A stretch of DNA of 64,000 nt from Dasypus novemcinctus (GCF_030445035.2 NC_080677.1:155807169-155871168), one strand, 5' to 3'; shown: positions 45,032-57,959, numbered from the stretch's first letter. Notes: generated from the letters alone by a model not told the origin. Numbers and translations: made by a program.

Positions 45032-45980
45032 TTGGTGACACCATTTGCTCCAAATCAAGATTCAGCATTTATCTTCTGGAAGCTGATTTGGCAAACTCTC
45101 CACAGGGCCACTCTCTAGGGAATTGTGCAGTTGATGAGCTGGCATTGAGGGCCTCAGTGACTCATGAACGTGGCCTCCAAGCAGCTCCTGTGCATTTGAT
45201 TGTGAAGCTACACTGGTACAACCCATCGGGTCTAAAGGTTCTCATTTCTCAGGTGGTGTGATGCCAAGGAAGGACGTTGAGAGTTCATGAAAGGATCGTT
45301 TTTGGGACTGATTCCATTCACTGTGCACTTTGCCTAGAATTTTCAAAATGCTTATAGCAAGGGTAATATATTAGCCTGAAATTATATTCTTGGTTTTAAC
45401 TTAAGTAGGGGATCTTCATTTAAGTCAGAATCATTGTTGGGTATAGATATTATCTGATAAGTCTTTGAGCCTTCGTTGGTAGATTCTAGTATAAATTGGA
45501 TTCATTCTCTTCTGGGTAACTAGAACAACTTGAGTATTGTAGCAATAAGCTGAACTAGTGCCTTAAAAACGGCTGACTGGTTAAAGAGGAGCCGTCTGAC
45601 GGTATGCCGCTAGAGACCATTCCTGTTCTGTTCCTATGGAAACATTTTGTACTGTACATGCTATGCTTTAAACATTTAAAACATGGTGTTTTGAATGTGG
45701 GTAACACTGTGAAAACCACATAATTTCTGTACATCCCAAAGGATGAGAAAGTGACCTTTAAGAAAAATGGAAATGTTTGTAAATTCTGAATGATACTTCT
45801 TTTGTAATTCTTATGTCTCTATTTTCTTTTAAGCATTTGTATATTAAAATAGCATACTGTGTATGTTTTATACCAAATGCTTTCATGATGTTCTCTTATA
45901 TATATTTTAAAGTATGTGAGTACTCCTATTTAAAGTATGTTTCTTCATCAGGCAAATAAAACCAACATTTTTGTCCAATG
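45032..45980 (+). other. MAP3K8: MAP3K8 3' UTR
   Basis: About 0.95 kb of AT-rich, repeat-free sequence from the stop codon to just beyond the first AATAAA. Several ATTTA pentamers are present (near 45070, 45420 and 45929), consistent with an unstable, inducible mRNA. The exact cleavage site is inferred. Confidence 0.8.
45955..45960 (+). terminator. MAP3K8: Poly(A) signal AATAAA
   Basis: A canonical hexamer about 925 bp after the stop. It is the most likely major MAP3K8 cleavage signal. Confidence 0.75.
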
Positions 45981-45999
45981 TGATTGGTTAAAGCAGCTG

Positions 46000-46005
46000 A
46001 ATAAA
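46000..46005 (+). terminator. MAP3K8: Second poly(A) signal AATAAA
   Basis: A second canonical hexamer 45 bp after the first; an alternative or backup signal. Confidence 0.5.
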
Positions 46006-46272
46006 TTCAGTATTTTCCCTTAATTTTTGTAAAGCATGTGACTCTCAGCTGGGACTGGGAAGGTTACAGGGCTTGGGATATCGTTTGTTGCAGAACACAT
46101 ATCACTAGAAGGCAAAAAATATCTGGAAGCTTTGCAAATGACTTCTTCCTTTTCGGTCACTGCGCTCTCAAGCTATTGCTGGTGCCTGGAATGTGTTGAA
46201 TTCTTCCAGTGTGTTGAAGTAGAATGACAATTACCACTTTTTTAGGTTAAGTGTGGTTCTAGTTTGCATCTT

Positions 46273-46665
46273 TTTTTTTTTTTAAGATTTATTTATTTCT
46301 CCCTGCTCCCTCCATTGTCTGTTCTCTGTGTTCATTTGCTGTGTGTTCTTCTGTGTCTGCTTGTATTCTCATTAGGCAGCTCTGGGAACCGATCCTGGGA
46401 CCTTCCGGAGTGTGAGAGAGGCAACCATTCTCTTGCGCCACCTCTGCTCCCTTCTCTGCTGTGTCTCTTATTGTCTCTCCTCTGCGTCTCTTTTTGTTGC
46501 ATCAAGTTCTCCTCATGAGCTAGCACTCCTGTGCAGGGCAGTACTCCTCGTGGGCCAGCTCACCACACAGGACAGCTTGCCTTCACCAGGAGGCTGTGGG
46601 AGTTGAACCCTGGACCTCCTGTATGGCAGATGGGAACCCAATTGCTTGAGCCACATCCGCTTCCC
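46273..46665 (-). mobile_element. DAS-SINE, variant body
   Basis: An antisense copy about 390 bp long. The perfect 15-bp duplication tctagtttgcatctt lies at 46258-46272 and 46666-46680. The body matches the copy at 57.6-57.96 kb better than the classical form, suggesting a subfamily. Confidence 0.92.
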
Positions 46666-46680
46666 TCTAGTTTGCATCTT

Positions 46681-47660
46681 GTTTTTATGCATTTATGCTT
46701 TCCTTGTATGCACTTTGTGTATAATTGTTTGCCAAGTTAATAACTATCTTGCCCTTTTATAAGGTAGATTTAAATCACATCAAATTCTAATGAAGTGTGC
46801 TGAATGGGAGTCTGCTCCACCACTCGATGAGTACATAGGATTAAATGCTTGTACGTGTGTTGGGTGACATGTCAAGCCTGGTAATCTCACAACACATCCA
46901 TGAAATAGGCATTGCTACTTCCTTTTTTCCAGAGGGAAATAGAAGCATTGAGAGGTGAGGTAAACTTTTGTGTGCTCCTGATCCATCCAGGCTTTTCTGA
47001 CACCCAAGTGCGCTTCCCTGTACCCAGCGACCCTCAAGTGCTGCCCCATCTCACTGCAGGGAAGGCACAGTGCACCCACCCTCTGGGTGGTCAGGTCCCT
47101 CAGGGAAGGCAGAAGCCAACATACCATGAAGCTAGTGACGTTTCAGCCTCAGGGCTCCCCACGTGCATGGCCCCTTCCGGGGCTCTGTACCCCAAACCCC
47201 ACCCAACCAAACCTGGATCTGCCTCTGCCTGAGGATAGAGAGTTTGTGATGATTCTTTAAAAACTTGGAGAGCCAGTATGAATTGAGTTTCAGTTACTGC
47301 ATTCCATTTGGAGAGCAGCATACCTTTTAAATACCTGGGAACTCTGGTGCAGAGATACAGGGATGTTTGTGGTCTCAGAGCTGGCCAGTGGTGATGGTGG
47401 CCGAGGAAGTGGTCCTGGAGGGACAAGGAGGCATTCAGGGCTGAGCCCTTAGTCCGAGGCCTCGGACAGGTATGGCCTGGGCAGAGTCGCCAACCAGCTT
47501 CTGAGAAGCCAGGAAGCCCTGACTGGGGTCCAAGTGGCTCCATCAGTCGCCTCTTCCTGAGAAGGTGGACAGTGGGACTGTCAGACTTGGGGGTAACGGG
47601 GAGAGAACCTCCGCCAGAAGCCTACCTCTGCCTGCTTTGATCAGGCATCAAGGTTTCTGG
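46681..47660. other. Intergenic with MIR fragment at 46855-46960
   Basis: 'ggtaatctcacaacacatcc' and 'agagggaaatagaagcattg' are an antisense MIR. The remainder, including a 147-codon minus frame at 47100-47543, matches nothing that I recognise. Confidence 0.4.
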
Positions 47661-47667
47661 TTGAGCA

Positions 47668-48079
47668 TGTTTTAATTTCCCAGCTGCTAAAATAAACACC
47701 ACAATGGGTTGGATTAAACGGGGGATTCATTGTCTCACGGTGTCAGAGGCTAGAAGGTTTGCTTCTTCCCTGGGTCAGCACGTTCTGGCCGGCCAGCCAC
47801 CTTTGGGCTCCTTGGCTCTTCTGTCACATGGCAATGCACATGGTGGCATCTTGGGGTTCTGCTGACTTGCAGCTTCTTGCTTCTCCTTGGCTTGTCTTTC
47901 CGTGTCCAATTTCCTTTGCATCAGTCCTAGTGGGTTAAGGCCCACCCTCATTCAGTTTAGGCACAACTGAACAAATAATACCTTCCAAGGACCTTAGTTA
48001 CAAATGGGTTCACACAGGGCCCAGGGTTGGGACCTGAATGTGTCTTCTGTGGGGGACATGACTTAATCCTCAACAGAAT
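47668..48079 (-). mobile_element. MaLR-like solo LTR, antisense
   Basis: 'tttaatttcccagctgctaa', 'caccacaatgggttggatta' and 'agtgggttaaggcccaccct' follow the same family as the copy at 7822. Confidence 0.65.
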
Positions 48080-50680
48080 GCATTACGAATTTGAAGATGG
48101 GGTTTATCTGCCAGGCCTTAGAAGTCATCTTCTTGGATGGTTGGGTGTTAAATGGGCCTGACTTGCTGGAGGTCACCTTGCCAGGGCCAGCGCATCACCT
48201 TTTGCTTTTCGTATTCCACACCTTCCCCTACCTACCCTTCTTTTCTTTCTTTTTTTTTTTTTTCCCTTGAGGTCTAAAATAATCTAAAACAGATGATGAA
48301 GGAATTTGCCTGACCCCAAGGGAATTTGCCCAGCCTTGGAGAGAGAGCTCTACTCTGGGGATCCACAGTGCACCCGCGCCCCTAAAGCGAAGTTTCCAGG
48401 GATATCTGTCCCTTCACTGAGCACTGGAGTGAGACCTAAAAGGAATTCTGTCAGTCCCCTGCGTTCCTTCCTGAGGCTACTTCACTTACTGATAGACCCA
48501 AACAAATGGATCTTTCATCAATAGCCAATTTCTTTGCTGTCACTCAATACAAAAAAAAAAAAAGTTTTCTGGAGGGTGTGGAGGATTTTATTTGTAGGTC
48601 TGCAGTGTGAATGTTCTGAAGATCTCTGGATGCCATGGGTCCTGCCCGTTTAATGGAGAGCCGAAGCCTTCCGAGGAGCTACTCTGGGCAAAGAGTGGTG
48701 CTAGATGCTGGGGGGGCACAGGTGAGAGGGAGGCCCGGCCCCTCTCACTTATCCACTCCCCACGTAAGGAAGAACAGCCCACTGTAAGAAAACACATTCC
48801 GTTTTGGAATTGATAGAGGGTTCTTTATGTTAACGTACATGGCTCTCTAGTTCCAAAAAAGACATTTTGGCCAAGCATTTACTTGCAATTTGACCTTTTG
48901 CCTTGAGCTGATTTTTCAAATGTCGGTTAAATCTTAATGGTGCAAAAGAATGCTGATGATGATACCAGGGTTTGGGGCCCAAGATCAGGTTTCAGAGGTC
49001 CACTGCTGGCCAGGATGGAAGCACCTTTGTCAAACTCACCTGCCGTGCCCGGGCTCTTGGCTCCACCCTCTCCCGGGGTGTGTGCAGTTGGACGGGGTTT
49101 GAGCAAGGAGGAGGGGGCATCCTGCTGCCAGCCCCCTCCTCCTCCAGTTTAGGTTCTGAGCCACAAGCAGTGACCACCCTTTCCCCATGTGGGACTTGGC
49201 TCCTTCCTCTTGGAGGACCATAAATTGCTTCCCTGTTCGGATTTGTCCCACTTCAAAATCAAAGTGGGAGACTACCCACATAGTTATGGCGCATGGGAAA
49301 AGGGCATGGCTTTCACGTGCCGGCCTCCATCCTGAGTACTGACCCAATTCAGGGAAATCTGCTTTCCCACGTGTAAGAGACCAAGATGATGATAGCTGGC
49401 TGTCCATCTGCCCGGGGATCACAGCTGGTTTGATGAGAACCCAGTCACTCTCATGGCTGTGCAAGGGAGGCCGATGAAATACAAATCAATGAGTGATCTG
49501 CCAGCGAGCATGGCATTCTCACCTCATGGCGCCATGTGGAAGTGCCAGAGTTGTTCTAGCAATTGTACCATCATATGAATAGCACCAGCGATTAGAGATT
49601 AGACATGTGGAACAGCGCGACAAACATTGCCCATTATGATTATTACTTAAATTATTTAATGCTAAATTTTTTCTGTGCAGCTTAACATACACCAGCTTCA
49701 TCTTTCTCATAAGGATGTAGGATTTCAGAGAGCGGTGGAACACGTGTCCACAGTTACTGATTTATAAATTCCGATGGACTTGACTCTCCTGAGCCTTTTA
49801 ACAGTCTTCCAAGGCTTTGAGGTAGGGGAAGAAGAATATTTTAAAGAGAAAGAGCATCAGTGGGCACAGCTGAAGGCCTGGCACAAGGAGCTGACTTCTG
49901 GTTCCATATGCCAAGGCGCCAGTGAGCTTCAAGCCCGGGTGCGTTGGTGATACAGACAGAGGCCACAAGATGACCCCAGGTGGTGCCCACTTTTCAGCTC
50001 ATGCATTATGGAAACATCACCTCCACCATGCCCCTGCCCCACTCCACCCCTACCTGGCTAGGTATTTCTTCCAACTGGAAATTCTGGTCTTGCCAAAGTT
50101 TTGCTCCCAATAGATTGGCGAACTGAGTGGTGACTCAGGGCCTGGGAGGCTGCCACGTACTTCTCACAACTTCCCCCTGTGGAGTTATTTATAAGTTCTC
50201 GCCAGGGCTAGGGCGCAGGAAAGCACCAGTTGCTCCGTCTTAATTCAGCCACATAGAAAAGAAGGAGAAAAGGACAACAAAAAAGAACAAAAACAAAAAG
50301 AAAAGAAGGAGAAAGAGCAAGGTAATTCGTTCAGACTTTCTCACTGGAATCCCAAGTTCTTTTTTTTTTTTTTTTTTCGGTCTGGCCATCAGGTAAGAGA
50401 GAACAGAAAGATTTGGGCAAGTGCCTTCCTGCTTTACCTCTTCAGTCTTATGCCTCTTGACATGTGTGTCTAGTTTCAGGGAGAGCTCTGGACCAGTTCC
50501 AAGCCAGCACTGGGCTTCAGCAGGTGAATGGGGTTCCTGGAGGTGCCTGCACTGCCACATCTCATTTGTTCCTATTTCAATCCCTGACCAGCTCTTTTAA
50601 CCATTTATCATTCATCAATAGTCTCCTCTGATTTCATTTGTTGTAAGTGACTAGGAGTAAAGATTATATTTTAATAAAAA
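48080..50680. other. Intergenic, no gene seen
   Basis: About 2.6 kb with short poly-T and poly-A runs (48247-48263, 48548-48563, 50359-50377). No recognisable exon. Overlapping frames at 48937-49464 are not supported. Confidence 0.4.
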
Positions 50681-50689
50681 TTTGTATTG

Positions 50690-51055
50690 CCTTCTTTTGA
50701 ACAGGTATTATATACACATGGAAAATATTTGAATAATCTAAACTAGTGCAAAGTAAGTCTGTCTCCCTCCCACTCCTGATCTCCCCCACCTGCAATTCTT
50801 CAGTTCTGCTTTCCAGAAGCAATTGCTGCTAGCCAATATATTTTATGCATATACAAACATAGGTGATCGTATAACACCCTTCTTTGTAGAACAAGAACAA
50901 CAAAACCCACACAAATGGTAGTGTGATTTACACATAGTTCTACATCTTTTGACAGAATATTTCTTAGAGCGCACAGACAGAAGTATTGTAATGAGAGCAG
51001 TCCCTGAAAGTGTGTTTTAGTTTGTAGACAAAGCATTTTCCCAACTGTTTCTGTC
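50690..51055 (-). mobile_element. L1M 3' fragment, antisense
   Basis: 'acaggtattatatacacatg' through 'attttatgcatatacaaaca' and 'gatttacacatagttctaca' fit a reversed L1M 3' end. Confidence 0.5.
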
Positions 51056-51073
51056 ATGAGTCAGGCCGGCCGT

Positions 51074-51506
51074 ATTGAGGATTGAAGCATGAAAAATTTG
51101 TTCAAGTCTATGGGTGGGAACACATTTGTAGACAGGATCTTTGGAGAGGTGATTGTTAGTTAAGGTGTGGACTCATTTGTGAAAGTGATCATCAAAGCTC
51201 TCCTATTTTGGATGGGGCCAAATAGAATCACTGTGGGCCTTAATCCCTAAAACAGGAGGCTTTACAAAGAGAGGAAATTCAGATGCAGTCAGCCAGAGAA
51301 AGCCATGGGGAGAAGCCAGAAGTCAGTGGAACCAAAGGAACAGAAGGAGAGAGCAGGACCATGGTGTGACTGGGGACGCCATCACCAGAGCACTATTGTC
51401 CCTAGGAGAAAGCATGCTGAGGTCTTGACTTTGGACTTATAGGCTCCAAACTGCAAGTCAGTAAAGTCTCATAGCTTTGTCATAGCAGCACTGGCAAACT
51501 AAGACA
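51074..51506 (+). mobile_element. MaLR-like solo LTR, sense
   Basis: It reads from 'gattgaagcatgaaaaattt' to the end 'ggcaaactaagaca', the mirror image of the antisense copies in this window. It has an 'ccttaatccctaaaacagga' middle. Confidence 0.65.
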
Positions 51507-52063
51507 GGCTCAAATTCTGCTCTCCTTGGGCTTTTGTTCCTCCCCCACAAATGGAGGAGTGGAACTGGATGGCCACCAAGTTGCTTCCAGCCATTGAAAT
51601 CTTGAAAACTCATTTAGGAGGAAAGGAAATGGACCTGCAACAATCTTCTGGATCTGCCTAAGGACCAAATTTGTTTGCAGGGCAAGGACAAGAATAGGAG
51701 TACTTGAATCCTGACCTCAGGATCTAGCCACTAGATCACACCACCATTTGCTGCTGGCTGTTTCCTTTCCGGCTGCTAGAGCTTGGGAAATCTCAGAGCA
51801 GAAACAAGGCTGGAGTTGATAGCCACGTTAGGTGTTGAGTGTGGGGAACGATAGGAACTACAGGGCTCAACTGACCACTTTTCCCTTCTGTTTCTAGTGA
51901 CAGGCATGTCTCAAGTTGATATCATGAGATGTGATGTAAGTGGATGAGAATGGGCTCTGGGGAAAAGGATGGAGGGGAGAAATGTTCCATCTGAAATGAA
52001 AAGGAAGACCTGCTGGTGTTTGGTGCAAGACAATAAAGTTGTCAGCTGCTCATTACACCTAAC
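51507..52063. other. Intergenic, no gene seen
   Basis: Unassigned sequence between two LTRs. Confidence 0.4.
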
Positions 52064-52582
52064 TGGGATGTTTTATTTCATGTGTCAACTTGGCTAGGTT
52101 ATGGGGTCCAGTTGTTTGGCCCCCACAGGCCCAATGGTTACTGTGAAGGTACTTTGTGGATTTAAGGAACACTGCTCAGTTGATTGCATCTATGGCCAAT
52201 TACACCTATAATCAACAAAGGAGTTTGCCTTCAGCAACAGAGAAATCTCCTCATGCAATCAGTTGAAGGCCTTAAAGGCAGAACTAGGATTACAGCAGTC
52301 AGAAAGAAGCACTTCTATCTCTACTTCAGCCAGCCCACTTGTCCTAGAGAATTCATCCTCACCTCCAGTAGAGTTCCCAATTTGGGGCTTCTGCCAGGGA
52401 TTTCAATGTCACCACCAAGTTCCCAACTTTGTGGTCTGCCCTATGGAATTCAGACCAGCTAATCTCCATGGTTGCGTGAGCCAATCCCTATAATAAATCT
52501 CTTAATAATTACATATGTATACACACACACATATATAAATCTTGTCAGTTCTGTTTCTCTGGAGAACACTGACCAACATACA
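52064..52582 (+). mobile_element. MLT2-like (ERVL) LTR
   Basis: It begins 'tgggatgttttatttcatgt' followed by 'gtcaacttggctagg' and ends with 'gttctgtttctctggagaac' plus 'accaacataca', the hallmark MLT2 layout. An AATAAA lies near 52491-52496. A (CA)n/(TA)n patch sits at 52509-52537. Confidence 0.75.
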
Positions 52583-53069
52583 ATGACAAAGAATGTTGCT
52601 AGATAAGTACTGCTTGCTCAAGAACTGCGTGAGGCAGTTGTGGGTAAATGCCAAGTCGTATTCCAGCAACTAACCCTATGGGAATCAATCTCATTTTCAG
52701 GTAGACTGTACTGTACTTTTGGCATTACTCTTCTGTTTAGGGTGAATAGGATCACATTAAATTGTGAATTCAGCAAAGTGATACTAAGTGTTCTAAGAGC
52801 AAAGCTCTTCCAAACTAACCCTGACGTTGGAGTTGGCAGGTGTGTTGAGGAACGCTAGTCTCCTTGGTTGTTTGTGTTGGTGACTGACGCTCGTAAGGAG
52901 GACAGAGTGGGCAGCCCTGCCTTCAGTAAGTGAGAGCCAGGCCTAGGCAGGGGCAGACTGTGCTCAGAATTTGCAAAACCTACTTGCTTAGAAGTGGTGA
53001 AAGTGTTGCACGAGCACTTGACTTAGAAAATTTCACAGGAAACGGAAACTGATACTTATTGGGAGAATT
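52583..53069. other. Intergenic, no gene seen
   Basis: Unassigned. Confidence 0.4.
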
Positions 53070-53235
53070 ATTTATGACCTACATTGTGGTAATTACTTTT
53101 ATATGTATTAGCAAGGAGGGAACTGAGACTCTGAGAAGCCGGGTAATTGACTTGAGGTTGTGCAGCTAGTAAGTGGTAGGCCTGGGATATGAACCCCAGT
53201 CCATCTGACTCCAAAGGCCATGCCTTTCCCCTAAA
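53070..53235 (-). repeat. MIR SINE, antisense
   Basis: 'gggaactgagactctgagaa', 'gtgcagctagtaagtggtag' and 'ccatctgactccaaaggcca' are the reversed MIR. Confidence 0.7.
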
Positions 53236-55497
53236 GTCTACCTTTTCACCTATGCCAATGGAGGGAATGGGAGAAAGAAATTTCTTACCAAAGTTTGTTA
53301 AGACGAGAATCCAAATCTGATGACTCTGATATTATTCCCATCTCTAGAAAAAAAGTTCCTTGAATTATTATGTTTATTGCTGTAACATATCTACTTCATT
53401 AATAGAAGTTAAGAGAGAACTATATAGATTTAGGTCATAAGAAGTTTCTGATCTACGTAGACAATAAGATCAGGGCCCATAAAAATAGCAATTAAATGTA
53501 ATTACAGACACAATTCTGTAGTGTAGGCTCTTGCATGAATGCGTAAAGAATATAAATTTGGAGAAATGAAGACTGTAATAAACTAATAGACATGGAGAGG
53601 ATCTTCATCAGTTTCTGAGAATGAACTTCCTGGAAAACAGAGCCTGAGCCAAAGCTAGAGGGCTAATTAATGCTTTATGGGAGGTGAAATTCCAGAGCTG
53701 TAAGGGTGGGAAGACAAGAGCTAATGCAGCAGGAAAGGAGGGGAAGCAAATAGAAGGTGATGTGTTGCTGACTGGCCATGGCTTCAAGAAGAGGCAGAGG
53801 AGGTTGCTTGGCCACACAGGCTATTTTCAGACAGTATGTACAGAACACAGCACCCCAGAAGAGTCCATTGAAGGGAGGACGGGAAAGAGGGATTCATCCT
53901 CTCTCTCTCCTATCTCCTAGCTCTCATAGGTTAAGGGCTCCCCATCTAGGGTTACCTCCCCTGCACTTCTGAATTGCATTATCATACCCCTTTGGGCAGT
54001 TGCTGAGAAAGCCTCTTCTCACGAGCTGCAGCTTAGCATTTCATCCAATCTGGTCAGTGTTGGGTCTGGGTACCAGAACTTCTGTGACTCCCACTGGAGC
54101 AGGACAACAGTGGCCATGTTGGGGCATGGTGCTCACCTTGATGGAGGCTTAGAGATTGCCAATGCTAGCAGATGATGTGGTGGCTGCCTGGCAATGGGTG
54201 GTGGTGGGACTCTTTTTGAGTAAGCACTTGAGGGCACAGACACATGGGGTCCAATGAATCTGAGGAGGTGCATAAAGGGTTCCAAGCAAATTGAGATGAC
54301 ACATTCAAATTAGGGTAATGCCATAAAGGCACTCTTTCCAGAGACATCAGTGTTGAGGAAGCACAGGGATTATTCAATAACTCCAGGCTGGAGGGATTTA
54401 GGGAAGCAGCAGCGACTGAACTCAGAAAGATAGTCCAGTGGAATAGGCCACTTTGAGAGTAACTATGACCTTTGTCAAGGGACACAGCCAATCCCCTGGC
54501 AATCTCACAAAGAAGGTGCTAGAGGAATAAATACCCTGCCTTTGCTCTCCTCTCTTTCTCTGTTCTCTTCCTGGGTTCCACATTGGCTAAACCCAATCCA
54601 AAAGCGAGAGAACAAGGGTCTATTGATGTAGCTTCTACAGGTCAGGCTCTGGGGCTAAGCAAGAGGCAGAGAGGTGAGCAGGTGGGCCTGGAGGATCATG
54701 TGTGAAGCACACAGGGTCTCAAAGAACATCTATTCTATGTCTTTCTCTCTCCTGTCATTTTTTTTTAATTATCAAATGAGAGACGAGTTATCTTGCTCCA
54801 GGTGATGGACCTTTGCGGGAGGACTACGTTAAGGCCGGGCAGAGGGAAGAGTGTGATAGGCAAGGCAAGAAGGATAAATCAGTGCTCAGGATGAGAATGG
54901 GCAAGGAGAGTTCGTGGGGCACTGAAGAGGTTATTCAGACCCAACAATTTGAACATTATGAGAAATACTGCAAAGTGGCTGGTGTCATTTTTTGAAGGGT
55001 TTTGCGATTAGGCAGGAAAGATTCCTGTTGGTGTGGCAGGAAAAAAGTTGCTACTGATGGTTTTGAGATGAATAAAGATTAGCCTAGGCAAAACACTAAA
55101 TTAACTCTGGAAAAAAGAGAAACTGGATTTAAGGAGTCTGGCTGGGAAGTATTAAATAAATTCAGAACTGGAGGGATGCACGCCTGAACTAGTCATAAGA
55201 TGTGTTTCAAGGAAAAATGGGTAAGGAGTGCATATTGCCAGATGTGGAGGTGAGAAAGAAGAATGAGCCAGTGGTAAATGCAAACTTTTGAGTTTGGGTG
55301 ATTGGAGAAAAGTGGCAACTTTGACAGAAAGTGAGATGGGTAGTAATCTAGGGTGGGGATAGGCAACACTGTAGGGTGAGGATGGGTTTTGGTTGAGACA
55401 TATTGAGACTGGAGAGATCCACTAATTAATTATCTCTTCTAATCTTGACTGGTACAACCAAAAATATTACCTATAAAAGAACAGAGTAGTGCCATAC
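53236..55497. other. Intergenic, no gene seen
   Basis: About 2.3 kb with no recognisable exon or nameable repeat. The minus frame at 54165-54491 (108 codons) resembles nothing that I know. Confidence 0.4.
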
Positions 55498-56362
55498 CAA
55501 GTTTTTTAGTTTCCTAAGCTGTCAAGCAAATTCCATGCAATGGGTTGGACTGAATAATTGCAACTCATTTATTTACGGTTTGACACTGGGAAAAAAATCC
55601 AAATCAAGGTGCCATCCCCAAAAATGTGATGCTTTCTTCCCAAAGATGGTGGTGTTCTGGGGCTGGCTGCCAGCAATCCTTGGTCTTTAGCTTGTCACAT
55701 GGCAAGACACAGGGCAGTGTCTCTGGGTCGCTCCCTTCTATTCCAGGTTCCATTGGTTTCAACTTTTCTCTCTGTGTGTGCAACTGAATTTCATTCCATT
55801 TGTAAAGGGCTCCAATAAAAGGACTAAGACCCATCATGATTAAGATGGGTCACCCCTTAACTGAAGTGACATCAAAATGTCCTACTCAGGGAAACGGACT
55901 TTGGCCCAGTGGTTAGGGCATCCGTCTACCATATGGGAGGTCCGCGGTTCAAACCCCGGGCCTCCTTGACCCGTGTGGAGCTGGCCATGTGCAGTGCTGA
56001 TGCGCGCAAGGAGTGCCCTGCCACGCAAGGGTGTCCCCCGCGTGGGGGAGCCCCACGCACAAGGAGTGCGCCCGTAAGGAGAGCTGCCCAGCGTGAAAAG
56101 AAAGTGCAGCCTGCCCAGGAATGGCACCGCCCACACTTCTCATGCCGCTGATGACAACAGAAGCGGATAAAGAAACAAGACGCAGCAAATAGACACCAAG
56201 AACAGACAACCAGGGGAGGGGGGGGAATTAAATAAATAAATAAATCTTTAAAAAAAAAAAAAAAAAAAATGTCCTACTCAAAGAGGTTCACACCCAGAGG
56301 GATGGATTAAGTTTAAGAACATATTTTTCTGGGGTACATAAAGCTTCAAACCACCACATCAA
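55498..56362 (-). mobile_element. MaLR-like LTR, antisense, split by a DAS-SINE
   Basis: The left part (55498-55888) has 'tttagtttcctaagctgtca' and 'ccatgcaatgggttggactg'. After the DAS-SINE at 55889-56268 the LTR resumes with 'aagaggttcacacccagagg' and ends near 'cttcaaaccaccacatc'. Confidence 0.65.
55889..56268 (+). mobile_element. DAS-SINE inserted in an LTR
   Basis: A sense copy with 'acggactttggcccagtgg' head and a long A tail at 56250-56269. The perfect 12-bp duplication atgtcctactca lies at 55877-55888 and 56269-56280. Confidence 0.93.
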
Positions 56363-56744
56363 GGATGAACTGTTGGGCAGTAGGATCTGTCTTTCAGGGT
56401 ACAGGCAATTAGGGGGTATATTGTCTACAGAAGATTTAGAAACAATAATGAAATCAACTGAATGTTGGTCTGCTCTTGGTTATAGCCCGTGCCTTTGTCA
56501 ATGATAAAATATCCTTTTCCCAAAAACTCTTTTGTTGGTTTAAATTCTAAACAGTTTCTTTGGTTACCATTGACTTTTAATAATCTATGTAAGCTTCAGT
56601 TAACACGTTTGAAAATCTTATCCTTTAATAAACATTGTATGGTAACTAACTTGGAGAACTCGCAGGTTTAAATCCCAACAGAGAACTCAGCCACATGAGT
56701 TTGATTCAAGACATGATTGATAATTGCATTTAATGTGGCTACAT
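56363..56744. other. Intergenic, no gene seen
   Basis: Unassigned. Confidence 0.4.
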
Positions 56745-57010
56745 AAGAGAATATTCTGTTCTTAGAAATGTATATGGAAGTACTGAATGGTAGGGGAATG
56801 TGTTGTGTGCAACCTACTTTTCAATGTTTAGAAAATGGATAGATAGATAGATAGGTAGATAGATAGAATGATATAAATAATATGGTAAAATGTTAACAGT
56901 TGTTAAATCTGAGTATCTGGTAGGAGGCATATTGGAGTTTTCTGTATTATTTTGTATTATGTTTGTGACTTTCCTATAAGTGTAAAAATATTTCAAAATG
57001 AAAAGTTAAA
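56745..57010 (+). mobile_element. L1M 3' end with (GATA)n
   Basis: 'gtaaaatgttaacagttgtt' and 'tttctgtattattttgtatt' then an A-rich end are typical L1M. A GATA-type microsatellite of about seven units lies at 56838-56867. Confidence 0.5.
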
Positions 57011-57545
57011 AAAAAACAACAACAAAGAGTAAGTTTTGGAAGGTTCCTAATTGTTGAAGCTCCGTCTGGTGTAGTTTAGGCCTCAGTTCCTGTGGCATTT
57101 ATATCTGTGTATGTTTAAACAGTAGATTCAGAATAAACAATCACATCCCAGTAATTTTAAAGAAAAAAAATTTTTGAGTCACTTCAATTCTGTCATTCTG
57201 TGTGACCACTTGGAGTTTTAATTTGTATTTAAAATTTCAAACTGTAAAACAGAGTATGAACTGTGAGATATAATTTTTTGTTTGGTCAGGGCAAATTTTG
57301 GTTTATCGTGAATAACATTTTAAAATTAAAGTGACTTTTTGTACTTTAACCACTACTTGGTCTTCAAACTAAATCCAGCACATGACAATGTCACGGTTTC
57401 CTAAATCTTGACCAAATGCCAAAAAGGTGCAGAGAACATGGACCAATTTGAAAAATTTGTTTTGTTTTTGCTGGAGACTACTTGCAGGTAAGATTTTAAA
57501 AAAAAAACAAAATAGAACATCCTGTTTTATAACTGGTTTTATTTT
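57011..57545. other. Intergenic, no gene seen
   Basis: AT-rich, unassigned; may contain the eroded left flank of the hAT element to the right. Confidence 0.35.
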
Positions 57546-57959
57546 TTTCATTTTCATTTTTAAAGATTTTTAAAAATTTATTTCTTCCCCCTCCCACACC
57601 ATTCCACCTGTTGTCTGCTCTCTGTGTCCATTCATTGTGTGTTCTTCTGTGTCTGCTTTTATTCTCATTAGGTTGCTCCAGTAACCGATCCTGGGACCTT
57701 CCAGAGTGGGAGAGAGGCGATTACGCTCTTGCGTCACCTCATCTCCCTGTTCTGCTACGTCTTTTTTATTTTCTCTCCTCTGTGCCTCTTGCTGCGCCAG
57801 CTCTCCATGTCAGCTGGCACTCCTGTGTGGGACTGCATTCCCACACGGGCCAGCACTCTACATGGGACAGCTTGCCCTCACCAGGAAGCCCTGGGCATCA
57901 AACTCTGGACCTCCTATATGGTAGACGGGAGTCCAGTTGGTTGAGCCACATCCGTTTCC
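57546..57959 (-). mobile_element. DAS-SINE, variant body
   Basis: An antisense copy related to 46273-46665. The flanks tataactggtttta (from 57527) and tataactagtttta (57960-57973) are a one-mismatch duplication. Confidence 0.9.

Noticed and set aside
47100-47543. 147-codon minus-strand ORF
   Set aside because: No recognisable protein, no splice or poly(A) context; likely chance.
56838-56867. Regular GATA units considered as a direct-repeat array
   Set aside because: Simple microsatellite without spacers; no CRISPR is expected in a mammalian genome.
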